A program made the position numbers and the translations under genes. Positions 1-5,443 of a stretch of DNA of 8,547 nucleotides are shown here, in pieces. The notes below the pieces were generated by a model that saw nothing but the letters and a program-made list of their open reading frames with translations, was not told where the DNA came from and ran no database searches. Within the stretch, counting starts at the first letter, position 1, and each line of letters opens with the position of its first letter. Source of the DNA: WVWW01 sp041568335 (GTDB lineage Bacteria; Acidobacteriota; Polarisedimenticolia; Polarisedimenticolales; Polarisedimenticolaceae); contig JBFFZZ010000124.1 in assembly GCA_041568335.1 (NCBI GenBank), positions 1 to 8,547 on the forward strand, given 5' to 3'.

Positions 1-393
1 CAGCGCCTGCTCGCCGGAGTCGGGCTGGGTTACCATCAGGTTGTCTCCGTCCACGCCGAGCTTCCGGGCGTATTCAGGATCGAGGGCGTGCTCGGCGTCG
101 ACGAACGCGGCGGCGCCGCCGGCTTTCTGGGCTTGAGCGACGACGTGCAGTGCCAAGGTGGTTTTTCCGGAGCTTTCGGGGCCGTAGACCTCGATCACGC
201 GCCCGCGGGGTACCCCGCCGACGCCCAGGGCATAGTCCACGGACAGGGACGACGTCGGGATCACCGCCATGTCGCGGGCTCCGCGCTCGCCGAGCTTCAT
301 GATCGCGCCCTTGCCGAACTGTCGTTCGATCTGGGAAATCGCGAGCTCGACGGCCTTGTTCCGGTCGCCGCTGTTCTTGCTGTCTGTCGTCAT
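1..393 (-). CDS. recA: Recombinase RecA, N-terminal 131 codons (cut by window edge)
   Basis: RecA forms ATP-dependent filaments on single-stranded DNA, catalyses strand exchange in homologous recombination and triggers LexA self-cleavage in the SOS response. The visible part starts MTTDSKNSGD and continues through the conserved AISQIERQFGKGAIMKLG segment (residues 18-35). It then shows the Walker A motif GPESSGKT at residues 71-78 and the FVDAEHALDPEYARKLGVD region at about 97-115. No intein or insertion is seen in this part. The start is the ATG whose complement is at 391-393. It is preceded on the minus strand by AGGAGA (complement of 400-405) with a 6-base spacer. The rest of the gene lies left of the window. 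It is divergent from the lytic transglycosylase gene, with 197 bases between the two start codons. Family assignment is essentially certain; only the C-terminal part is unseen. Confidence 0.98.
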   Translation of the reverse strand, partial: MTTDSKNSGDRNKAVELAISQIERQFGKGAIMKLGERGARDMAVIPTSSLSVDYALGVGGVPRGRVIEVYGPESSGKTTLALHVVAQAQKAGGAAAFVDAEHALDPEYARKLGVDGDNLMVTQPDSGEQAL

Positions 394-441
394 GGAATGT
401 CTCCTGAGAAGGCCTCGGGGGAGCCTCGATGGGCAAGGCGC

Positions 442-470
442 AGGTTAGGCGAAAGTTCACGAAAAGTCAA
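442..470 (-). promoter_or_regulatory. Predicted sigma70-like recA promoter
   Basis: On the minus strand a TTGACT -35 element (complement of 465-470) is followed after exactly 17 bases by TAACCT (complement of 442-447), a fair -10 element. Transcription would start near 435, giving a leader of about 40 bases that carries the AGGAGA ribosome site. A GTTA-N7-GTTC pattern at 444-458 overlaps the -10. It resembles the alphaproteobacterial LexA direct repeat GTTC-N7-GTTC with one mismatch, but this is only suggestive. No E. coli-type CTGT-N8-ACAG or Gram-positive-type GAAC-N4-GTTC box is visible. Confidence 0.6.
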
Positions 471-496
471 CGCAAAACGGGCCTCTCCGGCCACGG

Positions 497-526
497 TTGA
501 CTTCACTTTCTCCGGTCGCCTATATT
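497..526 (+). promoter_or_regulatory. Predicted sigma70-like promoter for the lytic transglycosylase gene (and probably comM)
   Basis: TTGACT at 497-502 and TATATT at 521-526 are separated by 18 bases, close to the sigma70 consensus. A start near 533 gives a leader of about 58 bases. That leader contains a small hairpin, CGGAC (558-562) and GTCCG (569-573), ahead of the ATG at 591. The -35 hexamer is identical to that of the divergent recA promoter, and the two -35 elements lie only 26 bases apart. Confidence 0.65.
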
Positions 527-590
527 CTGCCACCGGGATCTTGATTTTTCTGATTTTCGGACCCTTTTGTCCGGATCCTTCGGGGGTTCC

Positions 591-2309
591 ATGCGTGCCT
601 TGATCGTCACCTCCAGGTTTCGCGTCGTCGGGACGGTCCTGCTGGCGGGAGGGCTGTGTCTCGGCTGCGCCGGCCAGCGTGTCGCGCCCGACCCGCAGAC
701 CCCGGCCGAGCGTGTTTCCACGACCGCGGCGGTCGAAGCGTCGACTCCGGTCGAGCACGGACACCACCACCATGACACGCCGGATCCCGCCAGCTTCGAG
801 GACGCGTTCTGGGCCGGTCTCGTCGCCGACGACGCCGAACAGGATCTGGCCCCCGGGGAAGAGGCGACACCGGCGCCGCACGATCTCCTGGCGGAGATCG
901 AGCCCGACTTGAGCTCCGAGCTCGTGGCGCGCGAGCGCGACAAGTGGGCGCAAGGGCTGCCGGCGTTCGACTTCCCGGTGACCACCAACAACAAGGTGCT
1001 GGGCTGGATCGACTACTACGCCAACCGCAACCCCGAGACGTTCAAGAAGGGGCTCGAGCGTTCGGGCCAGTACCTCCCGATGTTCAAGAGGATCTTCGCC
1101 GAGGCGGGGCTGCCGCGCGACCTGGTCTACTTCGCCCACGTCGAGTCCGCCTACAAGACGACGGCCTACTCGCGGGCGCGCGCCAAGGGCATCTTCCAGT
1201 TCATCTCGGCTACCGGCCGGCGCTACGGCCTGCGCATCGATTACTGGGTCGACGAGCGGTCCGACCCGGAGAAATCGGCGCGCGCCTCGGCCGCCTACCT
1301 GAAGGACCTCTACGACGAATTCGGCGATTACTACCTCGCGCTCGCCGCGTACAACGCGGGCGAGGGCCGCGTGCGTCGGGCGATCCGCCGCAGCGGGTCG
1401 CGCGACTTCTGGAAGATCTCGAAGAGCTCGCGGCACCTGCGCCGCGAGACACGGAACTACGTCCCCGCCATCCTTGCGGCGACGATGATCTCCAAGGACC
1501 CGGCCAAGTACGGCTTCGACGTGGCCTACCAGGACGTCCTGCAGTACGACACGGTTCAGGTCGAGGGCGCGGCCGATCTTCGCGTGCTCGCCAAGTGTGC
1601 GGGGACGGATTTCGACACGATGCGCCGGCTCAACCCGATGCTGCGCCGCTACCAGACCCCGCCCGGGGCCACCACCGATGTGCGCGTACCCGTCGGCGCT
1701 GCGGAACAAACCCTGTTGGCGTTGGCGGAGGTGCCGCGGAACGAGCGCGTGCTCTACGCGCGGCACCGCGTGCGGCAGGGCGACACGCTCGGCAAGCTGG
1801 CTCGCCAGTACGGCGTCAGCGTGCGCGCGATCCAGGACACGAACCGGATGGGTCGCTCGACGATGATCCGTGTCGGTCGCACACTGGTGATCCCGACGGT
1901 GGCGACTCGCGACTATCCCGGCGCGAGCGCGGTCGCTGCGGCCGACGTCATCGAGGGCGAGGTCGTGACGTATCGCGTGCGCCGTGGTGACACCCTGTCG
2001 CGCATCGCTCGCCGCTACGGAACCAGTGCCAAGGCGATCGCCTCCGCCAGCGGCATCAGCCTGCACTCGACCCTGTCGATCGGCCAACGGCTCAAGGTCG
2101 TCCCGGGTGTGCGTTCGTCGGCACAGGCCGCGCGGATCGCGCAGGGCGGCAGCCCCGGGTCGCAGCCGTCGACCTACGTCGTGCGCCGTGGGGACTCGCT
2201 GTGGAAGATCGCCCAGCGCTCCCAGACCACCGTGGCCAAGTTGTGCCGGTTGAACGGGATCTCGGCCAACGCCGTGCTGCACCCGGGAACCCGCTTGCGT
2301 CTGCGCTGA
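591..2309 (+). CDS. MltD-like membrane-bound lytic murein transglycosylase with three LysM domains (lipoprotein)
   Basis: A 572-residue enzyme predicted to cleave the MurNAc-GlcNAc bond of peptidoglycan non-hydrolytically, forming 1,6-anhydroMurNAc ends, in the periplasm. The N-terminus has a basic start (MRALIVTSRFRVV), a hydrophobic core and LCLGC ending at Cys26, an acceptable though not ideal lipobox (-3 is Cys). Residues 30-120 are a low-complexity linker that includes a short His run, HGHHHHD, at 56-62. The SLT domain spans about 140-300. It has the catalytic Glu185 in HVESAY, GIFQF at 200-204 and the AYNAG signature at 253-257. A degenerate segment at about 320-367 follows, as in MltD. 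LysM repeats lie at about 389-435, 459-505 and 528-572, each with an R-x-GD-[TS]-L core. I chose ATG 591, which follows GGGGG at 582-586, because an in-frame TTG at 567 would place eight extra residues before the signal peptide. The gene is probably co-transcribed with comM 43 bases downstream. MltD is the closest named family; the exact subfamily is inferred. Confidence 0.93.
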   Translation: MRALIVTSRFRVVGTVLLAGGLCLGCAGQRVAPDPQTPAERVSTTAAVEASTPVEHGHHHHDTPDPASFEDAFWAGLVADDAEQDLAPGEEATPAPHDLLAEIEPDLSSELVARERDKWAQGLPAFDFPVTTNNKVLGWIDYYANRNPETFKKGLERSGQYLPMFKRIFAEAGLPRDLVYFAHVESAYKTTAYSRARAKGIFQFISATGRRYGLRIDYWVDERSDPEKSARASAAYLKDLYDEFGDYYLALAAYNAGEGRVRRAIRRSGSRDFWKISKSSRHLRRETRNYVPAILAATMISKDPAKYGFDVAYQDVLQYDTVQVEGAADLRVLAKCAGTDFDTMRRLNPMLRRYQTPPGATTDVRVPVGAAEQTLLALAEVPRNERVLYARHRVRQGDTLGKLARQYGVSVRAIQDTNRMGRSTMIRVGRTLVIPTVATRDYPGASAVAAADVIEGEVVTYRVRRGDTLSRIARRYGTSAKAIASASGISLHSTLSIGQRLKVVPGVRSSAQAARIAQGGSPGSQPSTYVVRRGDSLWKIAQRSQTTVAKLCRLNGISANAVLHPGTRLRLR

Positions 2310-2328
2310 TCGTCCCGACATTCGGTCC

Positions 2329-2351
2329 CGAACCTCCTCACCGGAGGTTCG
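2329..2351 (+). promoter_or_regulatory. Perfect stem-loop that contains the Shine-Dalgarno of comM
   Basis: CGAACCTCC (2329-2337) pairs base for base with GGAGGTTCG (2343-2351) around the loop TCACC (2338-2342). The right arm contains the full ribosome site GGAGG (2343-2347), five bases before the ATG at 2353. In the mRNA of the preceding gene this would form a 9-bp hairpin (roughly -13 kcal/mol by a hand nearest-neighbour estimate) that hides the site. There is no following T tract, so it does not look like an intrinsic terminator. A translational control element or, alternatively, a dyad DNA operator are the two readings. The pairing is directly visible; the regulatory role is inferred. Confidence 0.6.
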
Positions 2352-2352
2352 T

Positions 2353-3873
2353 ATGCTCGGTCGCGCGACGGGCGCCGTCGTGTTCGGCGTCGACGCCCAC
2401 CTGATCGAGGTCGAGGTCGACCTGGCCGGTGGCCTGCCCACCATCGCCGCGGTCGGATTGCCCGACTCCGCGGTTCGCGAGGGGATCGACCGCGTCCGCG
2501 CGGCGCTGCGCCACGCCGGTTATTCGCTGCCCAACCGCCGCGTCGTCGTCAACCTCGCGCCGGCGAGCCTGCGCAAGCAGGGTGCGAGCCTCGACCTGCC
2601 GATCGCACTGGCGGTCCTGCTCGCGGACGAGCGGCTGACCGGATTCCCGACCGCCGAGACGCTGTGCGTGGGGGAGCTCGGGCTGGACGGCGCGTTGCGC
2701 CCCGTGCGCGGCGCGCTGTCGATGGTCCTCGAGGCCCGCATGCGTGGAAAGCGAAAGGTCATCGTGCCCTACGCGAACCGCGACGAGGCCGCACTGGTCG
2801 AGGGGATCGACGTGCTGCCCCTGCACCATCTCGAAGAGGTCGCGGCGTACGCCGAAGGTCGCGAGATCGATCCCCACCGGCTCGACGCCCGCCGCTGTCT
2901 CGCCGAGAGTCGCGCCCGGGATCATCGTCACGACCTGTCCGAGGTCCGCGGGCAGGCAGCCGCGCGCCGGGCGCTGGAGATCGCGGCGGCCGGGGGGCAT
3001 CACCTGCTGCTGTGCGGGTCTCCCGGTTCCGGGAAGACGATGCTGGCTCGACGGCTGCCGGGCATCCTCCCGCCGCTCGAGCTGGACGAGGCGCTCGAGG
3101 TGACGAAGGTCTGGTCCGCCTGCGGGCTGGCCCGCGGGATCGTCGCGCAGCGGCCGTTCCGCGCGCCGCACCACGGGGTGAGCTTCGCCGGGATGACCGG
3201 GGGCGGTCCCAACCCGCGTCCGGGGGAGATCTCGCTCGCGACGCACGGCGTGCTGTACCTCGACGAGCTCACCGAGTTCCGCCGCGACGCGCTCGAGGCG
3301 CTGCGCCAGCCGCTCGAAGAGGGGTCGATCACGGTCGTCCGGGTCCGCGGCAACGCGACGTTCCCCGCGGACTTCTCCCTGGTCGCGTCGATGAACCCCT
3401 GCCCCTGCGGCCACCACGGGAGCCCGACGGGTCGTTGCGGCTGCTCGCCTCGGCAGGTGCAGCGCTACCTTTCCCGGCTCTCCGGCCCGCTGCTGGATCG
3501 CTTCGATCTCGTCGTCGAGGTGCCGCCGGTCGATCTCTCGCGGCTCGGCGACGGAGAACGCGGCGAACCGTCGAGCAAGGTCGCGAGGCGGGTGATGGCG
3601 GCGCGCGCCCTGCAGCACCAACGGCTCGGTCGAGCGTCGTGCAACGCCCGCATGAGTCCCGCCGAGCTGGACCGGCTCGCGGATCCGGGTGTCGACGGTC
3701 GCGCGTTGATGCTGGCCGCGGCGGAGCGGCTCGGGCTCTCCGCCCGCGGCTTCGAGCGTGTTCGCCGCGTCGCACGGACGATCGCCGATCTGGCCGCAGC
3801 AGAGCGCATCGAGCCGGCGCACGTCGCCGAGGCGTTGCAATACCGCAAGCCGGAGCTGTTCGAGACGGCTTAG
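2353..3873 (+). CDS. comM: ComM/YifB family AAA+ ATPase (Mg-chelatase-like; branch-migration helicase)
   Basis: A complete 506-residue protein, the usual length of the family. ComM is a hexameric AAA+ helicase that in Vibrio promotes branch migration during integration of transforming DNA. Many non-competent bacteria also carry it. The N-terminal ChlI/Lon-protease-like domain covers about 10-165, with GLPDSAVREGIDRVRAAL at 35-52 and NLAPASLRKQGASLDLPIAL at 67-86. The AAA+ core has Walker A GSPGSGKT at 222-229, RPFRAPHH at 267-274, Walker B VLYLDEL at 300-306 (D304, E305), sensor Asn348 in MNPCPCG and the DRFD segment at 382-385. A family-typical Cys cluster (C350, C352, C362, C364) could bind metal. 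The C-terminal Mg_chelatase_C domain covers about 405-500, with LSARGFERVRRVARTIADL at 462-480. The start is ATG 2353, five bases after GGAGG, which lies inside a stem-loop. The gene sits downstream of the lytic transglycosylase and near recA. It ends 16 bases from a convergent gene. It is not a true magnesium chelatase subunit: that family is shorter and lies with porphyrin genes. Confidence 0.96.
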   Translation: MLGRATGAVVFGVDAHLIEVEVDLAGGLPTIAAVGLPDSAVREGIDRVRAALRHAGYSLPNRRVVVNLAPASLRKQGASLDLPIALAVLLADERLTGFPTAETLCVGELGLDGALRPVRGALSMVLEARMRGKRKVIVPYANRDEAALVEGIDVLPLHHLEEVAAYAEGREIDPHRLDARRCLAESRARDHRHDLSEVRGQAAARRALEIAAAGGHHLLLCGSPGSGKTMLARRLPGILPPLELDEALEVTKVWSACGLARGIVAQRPFRAPHHGVSFAGMTGGGPNPRPGEISLATHGVLYLDELTEFRRDALEALRQPLEEGSITVVRVRGNATFPADFSLVASMNPCPCGHHGSPTGRCGCSPRQVQRYLSRLSGPLLDRFDLVVEVPPVDLSRLGDGERGEPSSKVARRVMAARALQHQRLGRASCNARMSPAELDRLADPGVDGRALMLAAAERLGLSARGFERVRRVARTIADLAAAERIEPAHVAEALQYRKPELFETA

Positions 3874-3889
3874 CGCCGCTGCTCTCGCG

Positions 3890-4288
3890 TCAGTAACCCG
3901 GGATCGGCGAGGGCGCCATGTCGCCGACCAGCACGGAGCCCTTCATCGGGCAGGCCATGCAGGCCCCGTGGCTGACGCAGGAGTAGTTGAACGTGACGTT
4001 GTTCTGGTTGAACACCCGCTCGAACGAGTCGCCGACATTCTGGAAAACGAAGCCGCTGTCGAACGCGCCGTTGATCTCGCTGACCGTGTGCGTCGTATCC
4101 ACACCCACGAGCACCCAGCGTACCGTGTCGCCGCGGTTGATCTGGACCGACTTCGGGTCGTACGCGTTGTCGTTGACGTTCACGACGACGGTCTTCGGTG
4201 CGGGGGGGATCGGGGGCGCGGAGCTGCTCCCGCAGCCGAGCGAGATCAGCAGTCCCGCCGCCGGAAGGGTGAGTAGCATTCGTCGCAT
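3890..4288 (-). CDS. Small lipoprotein cupredoxin (plastocyanin/amicyanin-like)
   Basis: A 132-residue secreted blue-copper-type protein, presumably an electron carrier or copper-binding protein anchored in the cell envelope. The N-terminus MRRMLLTLPAAGLLISLGC is a signal peptide ending in a lipobox-like SLGC, with Cys19 as the lipidated residue. It is followed by a Ser/Pro linker (20-31). The cupredoxin fold is marked by VVVNVNDNAYDPKSVQINRG (34-53), DTVRWV and the first copper His67 in THTVSE. The C-terminal ligand loop begins YSCVSHG (Cys104, His107). It departs from the usual C-x2-H-x(2-4)-M pattern: GACMACP sits between His107 and Met115-Lys-Gly-Ser-Val, adding Cys110, Met111 and Cys113. 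The axial ligand could be Met111 or Met115. I chose the ATG at 4288 over longer upstream starts because AGGAGGT lies four bases before it and the signal peptide starts there. The partner enzyme is not in the window. Confidence 0.85.
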   Translation of the reverse strand: MRRMLLTLPAAGLLISLGCGSSSAPPIPPAPKTVVVNVNDNAYDPKSVQINRGDTVRWVLVGVDTTHTVSEINGAFDSGFVFQNVGDSFERVFNQNNVTFNYSCVSHGACMACPMKGSVLVGDMAPSPIPGY

Positions 4289-4431
4289 GGTTACCTCCTC
4301 TCGCTGGTGGCCGGTCGCGCTGGCGAACCGGTCCCCCCTGAGAGGAATAACCCGTGCCACGGGTGGGACGATGTCGCGAACCCCGCGGTTCGGGGACAGT
4401 TTCCTCACTGGCTTCCGGGTGTTCCCCGAAA
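4289..4431. other. Intergenic region with clustered inverted repeats upstream of the cupredoxin gene
   Basis: This 143-base stretch separates the short TSP3-like reading frame from the cupredoxin gene, both on the minus strand. It holds three dyads. CCCGT (4351-4355) pairs with ACGGG (4359-4363). CGAACC (4377-4382) pairs with GGTTCG (4387-4392). TTCGGGGA (4389-4396) pairs with TCCCCGAA (4423-4430). The last two overlap and would be mutually exclusive. A possible minus-strand -10 (TTATTC, complement of 4345-4350) has no good -35 partner. The region presumably holds the cupredoxin promoter, but I cannot place it. No T tract accompanies the hairpins. Confidence 0.4.
4293..4299 (-). promoter_or_regulatory. 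Ribosome binding site fixing the cupredoxin start
   Basis: The minus strand reads AGGAGGT (complement of 4293-4299), then AACC and ATG. This near-perfect Shine-Dalgarno selects the ATG at 4288 and argues against the in-frame upstream starts, which would add about 80 residues before the signal peptide. Confidence 0.8.
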
Positions 4432-4731
4432 TCAGGGTCCCTTGGTCATCGTGAAGTTGTCCAGGACCATCCCGTTGGTGTCGATGAAGCGGACAGGGCC
4501 GTTGTCCGGGTCGCTGGGGCACGGATCGCAAACGTCGCCGAGCGCGTCGCCGTCCCCGTTGGTCTGTGCGGGATACGCCACGAACGGGCAGTCGTCGTCG
4601 GTATCGCGGATCGTATCCGCGTCGGAGTCGTCACAACGGCCAATGTCGACGGACCCGAAAAGACGAGGATGGCGACGCGAAGGCGACGACGAGGGAGGCG
4701 ACCAGGGGACACGTGTCCTGGTTGTGGGCAT
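4432..4731 (-). CDS. Short ORF with thrombospondin type 3-like calcium-binding repeats; possibly a frameshifted or decayed gene
   Basis: A 99-codon frame whose middle part (about residues 32-78) reads like TSP3 repeats: CDDSDADTIRDTDDDCP, then NGDGDALGDVCDPCPSDPDNG. Such Asp- and Cys-rich repeats bind calcium and occur in secreted or surface proteins. They are followed by a short tail, GPVRFIDTNGMVLDNF. The putative ATG (complement of 4729-4731) has a GAGG seven bases upstream and in-frame stops just before it. However, the first 30 residues (MPTTRTRVPW...) are Ser/Pro/Arg-rich and contain no signal peptide, which is odd for this domain. A neighbouring minus-strand frame in the same stretch encodes LPRRRLRVAILVF and then SGPSTLAVV, which looks more like a signal peptide. 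A one-base shift near 4640 could join them. It may therefore be a frameshifted small exported protein or the remnant of a larger one. The TSP3 resemblance is visible; expression is unproven. Confidence 0.4.
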   Translation of the reverse strand: MPTTRTRVPWSPPSSSPSRRHPRLFGSVDIGRCDDSDADTIRDTDDDCPFVAYPAQTNGDGDALGDVCDPCPSDPDNGPVRFIDTNGMVLDNFTMTKGP

Positions 4732-4782
4732 GCGTCAACCTCACCCTCCGAGGCCACAAGTTGCTCGTAGGTCAGCCAGTTA

Positions 4783-4819
4783 CGCGAAAAACGGCGGTCC
4801 TTTGAACGGCGGTTTCGCG
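4783..4819. repeat. Direct repeat nested in an inverted repeat, intergenic
   Basis: CGCGAAA (4783-4789) and TTTCGCG (4813-4819) form a perfect 7-bp inverted repeat. Inside it, AACGGCGGT occurs twice (4790-4798 and 4805-4813), 15 bases apart start to start. A second pair, GGCCACAAG, flanks the element at 4752-4760 and 4832-4840. The 242 bases from 4732 to 4973 hold no convincing gene apart from these repeats and the promoter at 4904. This could be an operator for the promoter 85 bases downstream or the scar of a lost element. Confidence 0.4.
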
Positions 4820-4903
4820 GAATTGCGAGGCGGCCACAAGCTTTTTAATTCGAGCGGGTCCGGTAGCTCCAAAAAATCATCGAAAGGGTGTCGCGCTCCC
4901 GCG

Positions 4904-4932
4904 TTGACGTGAACAAAGGCCCCCGGTATCCT
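4904..4932 (+). promoter_or_regulatory. Predicted promoter for the anti-sigma/STAS operon
   Basis: TTGACG (4904-4909) and TATCCT (4927-4932) are separated by exactly 17 bases, a good sigma70-type arrangement. Transcription would start near 4939, leaving a T-rich leader of about 35 bases before the ATG at 4974. No second promoter is evident before the downstream STAS gene, so both genes are probably one transcript. Confidence 0.6.
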
Positions 4933-4973
4933 CTTTTTTTCATTTTGACGGTTCAGGCCTCGTTGCGGGAAAG

Positions 4974-5399
4974 ATGGCGTCATCCACATCGCTCAGATTG
5001 GTGCTCTCCAGCGAGGTCCGGCTGATCGATCTCATTCACCAATCCGCGGAGAAGGTCGCCCAACTGGCGGGCTTCGACGAGGACGAAGCATTGAACATCG
5101 GGTTGGCGGTTCGCGAGGGAGCGATCAATGCCATCGTTCACGGCAACCGGTCCGACCCGAACCTCGAAGTCAACATCACGTTGAGGGCGAGCGATGAAGG
5201 CTTCTCGGCGCACATCACCGACGAGGGTGAGGGGTTCGACCCGGACGCTGCTCCGGACCCTACCGAGGAGGACAACCTCCTGGCAACCTCGGGCCGGGGG
5301 ATGTTGTTGATGCGGGCTTTTGTGGACGATATCGTGTACTCCCGCCGCGAGGCCCGCGGGATGGAAGTCACGATGACGAAACGAAGAACGACGGGCTAG
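4974..5399 (+). CDS. Anti-sigma factor serine kinase-like protein (RsbW/SpoIIAB type, HATPase_c_2)
   Basis: A 141-residue GHKL-fold ATP-binding protein. Family members bind a sigma factor or other output protein and phosphorylate a STAS antagonist on a conserved Ser, a mechanism called partner switching. Visible motifs are the N box E48-GAI-N52-AIV-H56, the G1 box DEGEGFDP (83-90) and the G2 box SGRGMLLM (106-113), followed by the C-terminal strand REARGMEVTMTKRR. Length is typical and there is no membrane segment, so it should act in the cytosol. The ATG at 4974 is preceded by GGGA (4968-4971), a weak ribosome site. A well-placed promoter lies upstream. A STAS antagonist starts 45 bases after its stop, which strongly supports the role. 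The sigma factor it might control is not in the window. The exact target (sigma factor, phosphatase or other) cannot be told. Confidence 0.88.
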   Translation: MASSTSLRLVLSSEVRLIDLIHQSAEKVAQLAGFDEDEALNIGLAVREGAINAIVHGNRSDPNLEVNITLRASDEGFSAHITDEGEGFDPDAAPDPTEEDNLLATSGRGMLLMRAFVDDIVYSRREARGMEVTMTKRRTTG

Positions 5400-5430
5400 C
5401 GATTAGAGACCGGCCCGATGTGGTCGGTCC

Positions 5431-5435
5431 GGAGG
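5431..5435 (+). promoter_or_regulatory. Ribosome binding site fixing the STAS gene start
   Basis: GGAGG at 5431-5435 stands eight bases before the ATG at 5444. It rules against the in-frame GTG at 5420, which lies upstream of this site and would put it inside the coding region. Confidence 0.8.
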
Positions 5436-5443
5436 AAAGCAAG

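Noticed and set aside
567..590. TTG start at 567 for the lytic transglycosylase
   Set aside because: It adds SGSFGGS before the signal peptide, and the ATG at 591 gives a normal lipoprotein N-terminus.
390..2444. A 684-codon minus-strand frame opposite the lytic transglycosylase
   Set aside because: It is a GC-driven shadow: it spans the divergent promoter region and the SLT/LysM gene and has Arg/Gly/Val-rich low-complexity sequence without recognisable motifs.
2338..3840. A 500-codon minus-strand frame opposite comM
   Set aside because: The plus-strand ComM protein carries all family motifs; the opposite frame has none.
3847..3871. AAGCCG/CGGCTT inverted repeat at the end of comM as a terminator
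   Set aside because: The stem is only 6 bp with a 13-base loop, has no T tract and lies in coding sequence; chance is likely.
2353..3873. Magnesium chelatase subunit ChlI/BchI
   Set aside because: The N-terminal Lon-like domain, 506-residue length and Cys cluster identify ComM/YifB; no porphyrin genes are nearby.
4780..4989. A 69-codon minus-strand frame across the anti-sigma operon promoter
   Set aside because: It overlaps a good promoter and the start of the kinase gene and has no recognisable motif or ribosome site.
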